47,705 nucleotides of DNA from positions 43,760-91,464 of the forward strand of contig NZ_JAAVBE010000006.1 of the NCBI RefSeq assembly GCF_014803725.1. Direction: 5' to 3'. The stretch comes from Desulfovibrio sp. (GTDB taxonomy: Bacteria > Desulfobacterota > Desulfovibrionia > Desulfovibrionales > Desulfovibrionaceae). Position numbers and translations under genes: made by a program. The notes under the pieces were generated by a model. It saw nothing but the letters and a program-made list of their open reading frames with translations. It searched no databases and had not been told where the DNA came from. Below, one piece after another: positions 1 to 10,048 of this stretch; the stretch's first letter is position 1; every line of letters starts with the position of its first letter.

Positions 1-461
1 CGCACCCCGTATTCGCGCATCTTGCGCTGCAGGGTGAAGGTGGTGTGGATGCCCCCCTGACCATAGGGATGATAAAAGTAATAGCGCATGTACTTGAGGC
101 CGCGCTGGGGGATGCTCATGAGCTTTCCCTGAGCGTCGCGGGCGAACTTGTGGCCCCAGCTCTCCAGGTCGCAGAAGCGATGGTAGGAGGCTTCAAGAAT
201 GGTCTTGAGCTGGTCCTGGTCGCACAGGGCGTCAAAGTAATAGACCAGCTCCTCCAGCAGATCCTCCACCTGGTATTCCGGCATCATGACGATCATGTCG
301 CCGCCGGACTCCATGCCAAGGCCGCCCCAGTCCCTCGGGCCCTTGTCGATGACGAGCACCTTCTTGCCGAGCTGGCCCGCGCGGATGGCCGCCCACGAGC
401 CGGAAAAGCCGCCGCCGATGACCAGGATGTCGCAATCATAGGTAATGGGTTTGGTCGCCAT
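1..461 (-). CDS. FAD-dependent oxidoreductase, FrdA/AprA-like (partial)
   Basis: This is the N-terminal 153 residues of a flavoprotein whose C-terminus lies beyond the left edge. The protein opens with a Rossmann FAD-binding segment (ILVIGGGFSGSWAAIRA, about residues 12-28) and a following VLVIDKG strand, as in the fumarate reductase, succinate dehydrogenase and APS reductase alpha-subunit family. The ATG is preceded by AAAGGAG, which fixes the start. It lies 27 bases downstream of the GltD-like Fe-S flavoprotein gene on the same strand, so the two are probably one operon and electron-transfer partners. The substrate cannot be read from this fragment: the catalytic capping domain is missing. 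The FAD-binding fold is well supported; the specific reaction is not. Confidence 0.8.
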   Translation of the reverse strand, partial: MATKPITYDCDILVIGGGFSGSWAAIRAGQLGKKVLVIDKGPRDWGGLGMESGGDMIVMMPEYQVEDLLEELVYYFDALCDQDQLKTILEASYHRFCDLESWGHKFARDAQGKLMSIPQRGLKYMRYYFYHPYGQGGIHTTFTLQRKMREYGV

Positions 462-488
462 TGCAGTCTCCTTTTTCTTCCCGGGCGC

Positions 489-2135
489 TTACCAGGCGTG
501 GGTGTTGCTTTCGATGGTGTAGGGCAGCCTTTCCTTGAACGGGAAGACATCAATGGCATCGCTGGGGCAGCGCAGCTCGCAGAAGTAGCAGGTCATGCAG
601 TCGTCGCGGTAGGTGACTTTCGACTTGGCCCCGCAGGTGAGGCAGCGCATGCTTTCATCGAGCGCGGCCACGGTATCGAGACCCTTGCGGGTCTCACCGA
701 AACCGTCGGCCTTCACGGTCGTGCGCTCATTGCGCGGTGCGCCCAGCACGCCCTTGCCGGGCAGCGTTTCGGGGATCTTGCGGGTATCGGTCCTGTCGCT
801 GTGCAGGTGCGCGCCCTTGAGCAGCCTGTCGATGGAGATGGCGCCCTCACGCCCGCCGGCGATGGCGGAAATGACCGAAGAGGGCCCGCTTACCGCGTCG
901 CCCGCGGCAAAAACATTCCAGATGGAGGTATTAAAGGTGACGGGGTCCACTTCCAGGCGGCCGGGCGTGGCCTTTTTCAGTTCGGGGAAGGGCGTGAAAT
1001 CCGGGGTCTGGCCGATGGCAAAAATGATGATGTCGCCGGCGACCTCCCGCTGCGTGGCGTCATCGAAGCGGGGCGCGAACTTGTGGTTTTCATCGAACAC
1101 CGAGAGGCACTTCCTGATTTTCAGGCCCTTGGCGTGGCCGTCGGCAAGCGTCACCTCCACCGGCCCCCAGCCGGCGTTGATGATGACGCCTGCGTCCCTG
1201 GCGTCCTCAATATTGTGCGGAAAGGCGGGCATGGTCTGCTCGTCTTCCAGACAGACGAGTTCCACATGCCCGGCGCCCATGCGCGCGGCCGTGATGGCCG
1301 CATCCATGGCCACGTCGCCGCCGCCGACCACCACCACGCTGCACCCGGGCTTGAATCCATAGACCGCGGGAACGCTGGCATCCCTGGGCGTGCGGGCCGC
1401 CCGCAGGAATTCCAGCCCATGGAACACGCCCGCCGCCTCCTCGCCGGGGATCTGCGCCCGCCGGCTCAGGCCTGCCCCGGGCGCGAGGAAGACGGCCTTG
1501 AAGCCCCTGCGGCCGAGCTCCTCAAGGCTGATGTCGCAGCCATCGCCGATGCGCGTATTGCACACAAAGCGGACGCCCAGCGAGCGCAACTGCCGGATCT
1601 GTGCGTCGATCACGGCCGTGGGCAGCCGGTAGGCCGGGATGCCCCAGCGCAGCATGCCGCCGGGCTCGGACGCCGCCTCAAATACCGTGACAGGATAGCC
1701 CATCAGCGCCAGGTACCACGCACAGGAGAGCCCCGCCGGCCCCGAGCCCGCCACGGCCACCTTGGCGAGATGTCGCACGGCCGGCCGTTCCGGCAGGGTG
1801 TCCAGATCAAGATCGCCGAGATACTGCTCCACGGCATTGATGTTGACCGCCCCGTCCACCTCCGCGCGGCTGCATTTTTTTTCACACGGATGGGGGCAGA
1901 CCCTGCCGGTGATGGCCGGGAAGGGATTGCGCTCCTTGAGTTTTTGGGCGGCCTCTTCGCGCATCCCCAGTTGCATCAGGGCATTATAGGCCCGCATGTC
2001 CGTGCCGGCCGGGCATTCCCGGCTGCACGGGCTTATGGTGTTCTGGTTGGTGTCAAGCCTGAAAACATCCAGGCCGCAGGTTTTCAGGCAGGTCCCGCAG
2101 CCGGTGCAGAGTTCCTGATTGATGGTATTGATCAT
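489..2135 (-). CDS. GltD-like Fe-S NAD(P)H/FAD oxidoreductase with extra ferredoxin motifs
   Basis: This 548-residue protein resembles the glutamate synthase small subunit and NfnL family. Near the N-terminus is a ferredoxin-type motif CTGCGTCLKTC (residues 10-20). It is followed by the GltD-type Cys-rich domain (CSRECPAGTD and VCPHPCEKKC), an FAD-binding AVAGSGPAGLSCAWYLA segment, and a second dinucleotide site VVVVGGGDVAMDAA for NAD(P)H. A late segment FAAGDAVSGPSSVISAIAGG is typical of the FAD end of this fold. The C-terminus adds CLTCGAK and CMTCYFCELRCPSDAI, another Fe-S site. It therefore probably passes electrons between NAD(P)H and Fe-S clusters or the flavoprotein encoded just downstream. 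No large GltB subunit is adjacent, so a glutamate synthase role is unlikely. CTGGAGGC precedes the ATG. Confidence 0.85.
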   Translation of the reverse strand: MINTINQELCTGCGTCLKTCGLDVFRLDTNQNTISPCSRECPAGTDMRAYNALMQLGMREEAAQKLKERNPFPAITGRVCPHPCEKKCSRAEVDGAVNINAVEQYLGDLDLDTLPERPAVRHLAKVAVAGSGPAGLSCAWYLALMGYPVTVFEAASEPGGMLRWGIPAYRLPTAVIDAQIRQLRSLGVRFVCNTRIGDGCDISLEELGRRGFKAVFLAPGAGLSRRAQIPGEEAAGVFHGLEFLRAARTPRDASVPAVYGFKPGCSVVVVGGGDVAMDAAITAARMGAGHVELVCLEDEQTMPAFPHNIEDARDAGVIINAGWGPVEVTLADGHAKGLKIRKCLSVFDENHKFAPRFDDATQREVAGDIIIFAIGQTPDFTPFPELKKATPGRLEVDPVTFNTSIWNVFAAGDAVSGPSSVISAIAGGREGAISIDRLLKGAHLHSDRTDTRKIPETLPGKGVLGAPRNERTTVKADGFGETRKGLDTVAALDESMRCLTCGAKSKVTYRDDCMTCYFCELRCPSDAIDVFPFKERLPYTIESNTHAW

Positions 2136-2532
2136 GCTGCCTCCAGGCGACGCCAGCGCCGCGATATGGGTTTACAGGAGGCATGGTAGGTTTTTCACAA
2201 AAAAACATCTGTAACAGATGCAACATGGGCGCCAGGAAGGACAATTTTTTACCTGGGGCGCGTCACGCAGGGGCTGGCAGTGAGGGCCTCCATGGAATTT
2301 CCCTGCGCATGGAACATTCCTCAAGCCTGTGGCGCGAAGGGCATTTTTGGCCGGGGGCCGCAAGCGATACCGCCAGCAACGCTGGAGACCGTACCAAACT
2401 TGGAACAAGCGCCCGGCATAAAAGACGAAAAATTTGCATATTCTTTTTTGACTTTTCTGGGTATTTTTCTGGTGCCCCATCCACCAGAAGTAGCCTCCGC
2501 GGGAGAGGTTCAGCCTAGCCGAGGATACGGAA
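2136..2532. other. 397-bp divergent intergenic region
   Basis: This gap separates the leftward GltD-like operon from the rightward acetyltransferase gene, so it should hold both promoters. It is visibly more AT-rich than its surroundings, especially 2420-2470. I see a perfect short palindrome at 2206-2220 but no clear -35/-10 pair for either gene. A small rightward reading frame starting at 2183 has an AGGAGG before it but codes for nothing recognisable, so I did not call it. Confidence 0.5.
2206..2220. promoter_or_regulatory. Palindrome, possible operator
   Basis: CATCTG-TAA-CAGATG is a perfect 6-bp inverted repeat with a 3-base centre, 71 bases upstream of the GltD-like gene start on the leftward strand. 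It sits in an AT-rich stretch. It does not match the Rex or HcpR motifs I know from Desulfovibrio. It could be a transcription factor site; the regulator is unknown. Confidence 0.3.
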
Positions 2533-3054
2533 ATGGACGAAATCCGCATAGATGTAACACAGCAGACAGAGGAAGAGCTTGCGCTCGCGAGACACCACGC
2601 GCAGCTGGTGTTCCGATTCAATCACACCATGCCGGAAACGCCGGAATACGCGGCCCTGATGCGGGAGATTTTTCCCACAATGGGAGAGGGGAGCGTGGTC
2701 TTTGCTCCGCTCACGGCAATCAGGCCGCACATGGTGCAGATCGGGAAAAATGTCGTTGTCATGAACGGCTGCCTGATGATGGCGGCCGGTGGCATCTTCA
2801 TCGGCGACAACGCCATGCTGGCCGCAAATGTGCAGCTTTTAAGCAACAATCATGACCTGGTGGAGCGCCAGGTCATCACCTGCAAGCCTGTCCACATTGG
2901 CGCACGAGCCTGGATCGGAGCGGGTGCCACCATTCTCGCCGGCATTACCGTCGGGGAAAATGCGGTCGTGGGCGCAGCGAGTGTGGTCACGCATGATGTG
3001 GAGCCAAATACGATAGTGGCCGGAAATCCCGCGCGCTTTATTCGGAAAATTTAA
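2533..3054 (+). CDS. Sugar O-acetyltransferase, hexapeptide-repeat (LacA/MAT-like)
   Basis: This 173-residue protein has the short helical N-terminus and left-handed beta-helix of the maltose/galactoside O-acetyltransferase family. Imperfect hexapeptide repeats run from about residue 70 to the end (IGKNVVVMNGCLMM, IGDNAMLAANVQLL, IGARAWIGAGATILAGITVGENAVVGAASVV). The SNNHDL segment near residue 108 carries the expected catalytic histidine, and the ending VAGNPARFIRKI is characteristic. The acceptor is unknown: it could be a free sugar, a glycan or another alcohol. A weak GAGGA precedes the ATG. The gene is clearly less GC-rich than its neighbours and stands alone between leftward genes, which could mean later acquisition. 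Confidence 0.85.
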   Translation: MDEIRIDVTQQTEEELALARHHAQLVFRFNHTMPETPEYAALMREIFPTMGEGSVVFAPLTAIRPHMVQIGKNVVVMNGCLMMAAGGIFIGDNAMLAANVQLLSNNHDLVERQVITCKPVHIGARAWIGAGATILAGITVGENAVVGAASVVTHDVEPNTIVAGNPARFIRKI

Positions 3055-3223
3055 GCGCTTCCGCCACTGTACATGAGGAAGGTGTATCCGGCGTATCGCT
3101 CAATTCCTGCAAAAAATTAAAAGGGCTATGCCAAGACTCTCCGGGGCCTCCTCCTGAGTTGGTCTGCACTGATGCAATGCGCGACATTTTGGCACCATGC
3201 CCCTGGCAGAGCACGGAAAACAA

Positions 3224-3251
3224 AACGGGCAGCCCCGAGGGGCTGCCCGTT
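3224..3251 (-). terminator. Rho-independent terminator of dnaK
   Basis: A perfect 13-bp inverted repeat (AACGGGCAGCCCC and its complement, 2-base centre) lies 25 bases beyond the dnaK stop. On the leftward strand the stem is followed by TTTTGTTTTCC, a good U-rich tail. Confidence 0.9.
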
Positions 3252-3275
3252 GATATTCCGCTTGGGTGTGCTGGG

Positions 3276-5195
<1,920 letters not shown>

Positions 5196-5257
5196 ATGTC
5201 ATTCCTCCTCGGGGAATTCTGCATGGGTGACCGAAACTTGCGCGGCGGTTGACAAAA

Positions 5258-5285
5258 ATGGGGAAACGCCGCCGCGCGTTCCACA
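5258..5285 (-). promoter_or_regulatory. Candidate sigma-32 heat-shock promoter of dnaK
   Basis: Reading leftward, TGTGGAA is followed after 15 bases by CCCCATTT. The second element is an exact match to the sigma-32 -10 consensus and the spacing fits. The -35 element only partly matches CTTGAAA. Its position before dnaK supports the call. No CIRCE (HrcA) inverted repeat was seen. Confidence 0.45.
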
Positions 5286-5454
5286 CCGGGAGACAATAAG
5301 TACGATTGAGCCGGCGTCCAGTGGCAAACGCAAAATTTTTTTTGGAAAGTGCGGGGAGAGTTCAAAAGGCGCGCCGCGTACCGCAACGGCGCCGGGCTGC
5401 CGCTGGCAGCTCCCGTTCAGGAGCCGTGGATACGGGGCAAAAGGCGGCGCCGCC

Positions 5455-5483
5455 TTGACGTAAATTTCAGAAAGTGCTAGTGA
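5455..5483 (+). promoter_or_regulatory. Candidate promoter of the split-Soret cytochrome gene
   Basis: TTGACG, nearly a consensus -35, is followed after 17 bases by TAGTGA preceded by TGC, a weak extended -10. Just downstream, GTGCT/AGCAC pentamers recur three times (5474-5503), including the palindrome AGCACA-TTT-TGTGCT, so the leader could bind a regulator or fold. Confidence 0.35.
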
Positions 5484-5549
5484 TTTTTAGCACATTTTGT
5501 GCTGGGGGTGCGGACTCGCGTCCGCAAGCATCTAATCGGGAGGACAGTC

Positions 5550-6395
5550 ATGGAATGTAACAGAAGGCATCTGCTTTGCGGTCTTGGCGGCCTCGCCGTG
5601 GGCGGTCTTGCGGCCGGCCTGGCGGCCCCGGGGCTCGCCGCCGAGGCGCAGGCCCCGGCGGCTCCCGCGGGCGGCCATTTCGCCCAGGTGAACGGCGAGT
5701 TCGGCTGGACGCCGCACAAGCTCGACCCCGCCGAGTGCCAGGTGGTGGCCTATGAAGGCTACTGGTACAAGGGCTATGCCTGCGGGTACGGCACCTTCTA
5801 CAGCATCATCGGCGTCATGGGCGAAAAATACGGCGCGCCCTACAACCAGTTCCCCTTCACCATGCTCGAGGCCAACAAGGGCGGCATCTCCAACTGGGGC
5901 ACCATCTGCGGCGCGCTTTACGGCGCTGCCGCGGCCTTTGCGCTCTTCTGGGGCCGCAAGGAGCGCGACCCCATGGTGAACGAGCTCTTCCGCTGGTATG
6001 AGACCACGGCGCTGCCCATGTACAACCCTGGCGACAAGGCCCAGGGCGTGGCCGGGCCCATCCCCAGCAATGTTTCGGATTCCGTGCTCTGCCACCTTTC
6101 GGTCTCCAAGTGGTGTTTCCAGAACAAGATCGAGGCCACGAGCAAGAAGCGCAACGAGCGCTGCGGACGGCTCACCGCCGACGTTTCCCGCAAGGCCGTG
6201 GAGATCCTCAACGCCAAGATCGAACAGGGCAAGGACTTCAAGAGCACCATCCCCATGCAGAAGTCCGTGGCCTACTGCGGCGAATGCCACATGACCAAGG
6301 GCAACGAGGCCAACTGGGGCAAGGGCATCATGGACTGCACCCCCTGCCACAGCGGCGGCCCGGCCGTCTCCAACAAGTTCAAGGATCATCCGTAG
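5550..6395 (+). CDS. Split-Soret cytochrome c (diheme, periplasmic)
   Basis: This 281-residue protein matches the split-Soret cytochrome family described in Desulfovibrio. The N-terminus has a twin-arginine-type signal (NRRHLL, then a Gly/Ala-rich hydrophobic stretch ending near AEAQA), so export by Tat is likely. The central domain (about 60-170) resembles the C_GCAxxG_C_C redox family, with GYACGYG, ANKGGISNWGTICGALYG and further cysteines that may hold an Fe-S cluster. Two CxxCH heme c sites lie close together at the C-terminus, CGECH at 243 and CTPCH at 263. The ATG at 5550 follows GGGAGGACAG; an upstream ATG at 5499 lacks a ribosome site and would bury the signal peptide. The physiological partner is unknown. 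Confidence 0.92.
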   Translation: MECNRRHLLCGLGGLAVGGLAAGLAAPGLAAEAQAPAAPAGGHFAQVNGEFGWTPHKLDPAECQVVAYEGYWYKGYACGYGTFYSIIGVMGEKYGAPYNQFPFTMLEANKGGISNWGTICGALYGAAAAFALFWGRKERDPMVNELFRWYETTALPMYNPGDKAQGVAGPIPSNVSDSVLCHLSVSKWCFQNKIEATSKKRNERCGRLTADVSRKAVEILNAKIEQGKDFKSTIPMQKSVAYCGECHMTKGNEANWGKGIMDCTPCHSGGPAVSNKFKDHP

Positions 6396-6434
6396 GGAGT
6401 TCGCCCGCAACGCGGGCGCGCCCGAAAATTCAGG

Positions 6435-6460
6435 AAACGCCGGGCCGGTCCCGGCGTTTT
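6435..6460 (+). terminator. Rho-independent terminator after the cytochrome gene
   Basis: AAACGCCGGG-CCGGT-CCCGGCGTTT forms a perfect 10-bp stem, followed by TCC. It ends about 40 bases after the cytochrome stop and isolates it from ettA. The U tail is short. Confidence 0.75.
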
Positions 6461-6564
6461 CCGTCTCTTGCGGCCCCGCCCACGCGCCTTGAAAAGCCGG
6501 GCCTTTCCGTGTAGCGTTCCCCGCGCCGCCTGCCCTTCACGCGGCGGCAAACCCTGAGGAGCCT

Positions 6565-8247
<1,683 letters not shown>

Positions 8248-8284
8248 ACCCGGGCCGCTAGGCGCGGCCCTGCTGGAGTTTGCC

Positions 8285-9889
8285 ATGGCAAAGATACACC
8301 CGATCCCCCAGAGTGCCCGCGGGCCGGTCCGCGACGCGGCCCTTGCCGTGCTCGGGGGGCTGCTCTGCCTTTCCCTCGCGTGGCCGGCGGCCGCCGCGGC
8401 GCCCGCGCGTCCGCATGCCGCAGGTTTCACGCTGGCGAGCCCGGCCACGGCCCTGCTCTCGCCGGTGGGCGGGCGCCTTGATGTGGAGGAGCGTCTGGCG
8501 CCCGAGGCTTCGGGCCCCGATGCCGCCAAGACCCTGGTTTTTGCGCTGCCGCCGGATGCCGACAACCTGCAACTCTCCGTGCCCGGGCAGACCATCGTGC
8601 GCTGGAGCACCGAGCCTGTGGAACTCACGGAATCCGCGGCACTTGCCCGCGCCCGGGAAGAACTCGTCACCGAGCGCATGCGCCTCGACGCGCGCCTTGC
8701 GGCCGTCAATGCCGCCATCTCCTTCTGGCAGTCGCCGGAAAACGCCGGCGCGCAGGACGTGGCCCAGCGCGGGCGGCTCATCGCCGAGAGCGTGCCGGAA
8801 CTGGCGCTGGAAAAGGAAACGCTGGAAGCGCGCGTCAAGCTCCTCAGGCAGCGCATCGAGCGCCTGCCCGCCGGCGCGCGGCTCGGCGAACTCGTGCGCG
8901 TGACCCTGCAAAAGCCCGTGCCCGCCGGGGAAAAGGTCATTGTGCGCTATTCCTATACCTGGCGCCACTGCGGATGGAACGCGGTCTATGATTTCAACGC
9001 CCGGCCGGAGGAAGGCAAGGGCGGCGCCATCGACGTGCGCCTCATGGCCGATGTCTGGCAGTATTCGGGCATCGACTGGCAGGGGACGAAGGTCACGCTG
9101 GCCACGCGCGGCACAGGCCCGCGCGAGCCCGCGCCCCTGGCGGAATGGGTGGTGGATTCGCAGCCGAGGCCGCAGCCCAGGCCCGTGCCCCTGGCCCTCA
9201 ATGCGGTGCGCAGCGCCAAGGTGGCGGCCGAGGGCGCCGCGGACGCAGCCCCGGCCAATGCGGGCGTTGCCGCCGACACCACATCGGTCTATGCGAGCTG
9301 GACGCTCGCGGAGGCGGGCCTGCCCGAGGGGCGTTCGCGCCTCATGATCACGGCGGACACCTGGGAGGCGCCGCTCCAGTGGCTGGCGCGTCCCACCCGT
9401 GGCGACAGCCGCGTGTGGCTGCTCGCGAAGCATGACCTTGCGGGCGACACTGCGTGGCCTGAGGGCATGGCCGACTACAGCGTGGACGGCCAGAGCGTGG
9501 GGAGCGGCATGTTCCGCCCGCGCGGCGGCGAGGCGACGCTCTATTTCGGGGCCGACCCGCGCGTCAGCGTGCGCACCTTCGACGACGCGCGCAAGAAGGG
9601 CGAGAGCGGCATCATCAGCACCAGCAAGACCTGGACCTGGGCCTGGACCTATACGGTGAGCAACGGACACGCGCGGCCCGTCATGGTGAAGCTGGAGCGC
9701 CCGGCCCCGGTCGTCGTGGACCAGGGCGTCACCGTGACCCTGAAGGACGAGCCGCCGGCGCAAAAGAACGAGCAGGAGCACATGCTGTTCTGGAACGTGG
9801 AGGTTCCGGGCCACGGCAAGGCCAGCGTGAAGCACAGCGTCACTATCACCTCGCCCGAGAAACTGCAGCTCTTCCCGGATGTGCCGTAG
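8285..9889 (+). CDS. DUF4139 (MuiA-like) secreted protein
   Basis: This 534-residue protein starts with a signal peptide (hydrophobic LAVLGGLLCLSLAWPAAAAA, cleavage about residue 35). An N-terminal beta segment of DUF4140 type follows, then a charged helical stretch (about 120-200) likely to be coiled coil. The C-terminal half is a DUF4139 domain, with VRYSYTWRHCGWNAVYDF and, late, ETLEARV-like helices giving way to WNVEVPGHGKASVKHSVTITSP. Proteins of this family are annotated mucoidy inhibitor A-like, but their biochemical role is not established. The ATG at 8285 follows CTGGAG. It sits 37 bases after ettA on the same strand. A weak hairpin without a U run follows at 9923-9955. Confidence 0.8.
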   Translation: MAKIHPIPQSARGPVRDAALAVLGGLLCLSLAWPAAAAAPARPHAAGFTLASPATALLSPVGGRLDVEERLAPEASGPDAAKTLVFALPPDADNLQLSVPGQTIVRWSTEPVELTESAALARAREELVTERMRLDARLAAVNAAISFWQSPENAGAQDVAQRGRLIAESVPELALEKETLEARVKLLRQRIERLPAGARLGELVRVTLQKPVPAGEKVIVRYSYTWRHCGWNAVYDFNARPEEGKGGAIDVRLMADVWQYSGIDWQGTKVTLATRGTGPREPAPLAEWVVDSQPRPQPRPVPLALNAVRSAKVAAEGAADAAPANAGVAADTTSVYASWTLAEAGLPEGRSRLMITADTWEAPLQWLARPTRGDSRVWLLAKHDLAGDTAWPEGMADYSVDGQSVGSGMFRPRGGEATLYFGADPRVSVRTFDDARKKGESGIISTSKTWTWAWTYTVSNGHARPVMVKLERPAPVVVDQGVTVTLKDEPPAQKNEQEHMLFWNVEVPGHGKASVKHSVTITSPEKLQLFPDVP

Positions 9890-9980
9890 AAGCTCGCGGG
9901 CATGACCGCTGAAGCCCATGTTTGCCCCGGTTCCGCCGCGCGCGGGGCCGGGGCATTCGCCTTCCGGGGCGCACACCCCA

Positions 9981-10009
9981 TTGACTCCTGAATCCTGCCG
10001 TGTAACGAT
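9981..10009 (+). promoter_or_regulatory. Candidate promoter of the autotransporter gene
   Basis: TTGACT is followed after 17 bases by AACGAT, which is preceded by TGT (extended -10 type). It lies 40 bases before the start codon. The -35 is good, the -10 poor. Confidence 0.35.
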
Positions 10010-10048
10010 AGTCGACGCCCTTACAGCAACTTCGGCAAAGGAGCCTTC

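Larger units (their letters stand above)
5196..5549. other. 354-bp divergent intergenic region, dnaK / split-Soret cytochrome
   Basis: The region contains the dnaK leader and heat-shock-like promoter on the left side and the cytochrome promoter and leader on the right side. The middle (about 5310-5450) has no recognisable gene. A short AT-rich run occurs near 5333-5345. Confidence 0.5.

Noticed and set aside
45-2189. A 714-residue open frame opposite the GltD-like gene
   Set aside because: The opposite strand encodes a clear Fe-S flavoprotein with all expected motifs; this frame has none.
2183-2518. Small 111-residue frame with AGGAGG before its ATG
   Set aside because: No known family, poor codon usage for this genome, and it occupies a divergent promoter region; the ribosome-site match is probably chance.
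9923-9955. Hairpin after the DUF4139 gene as a terminator
   Set aside because: The 8-bp stem has a 17-base loop and no U run; too weak to call.
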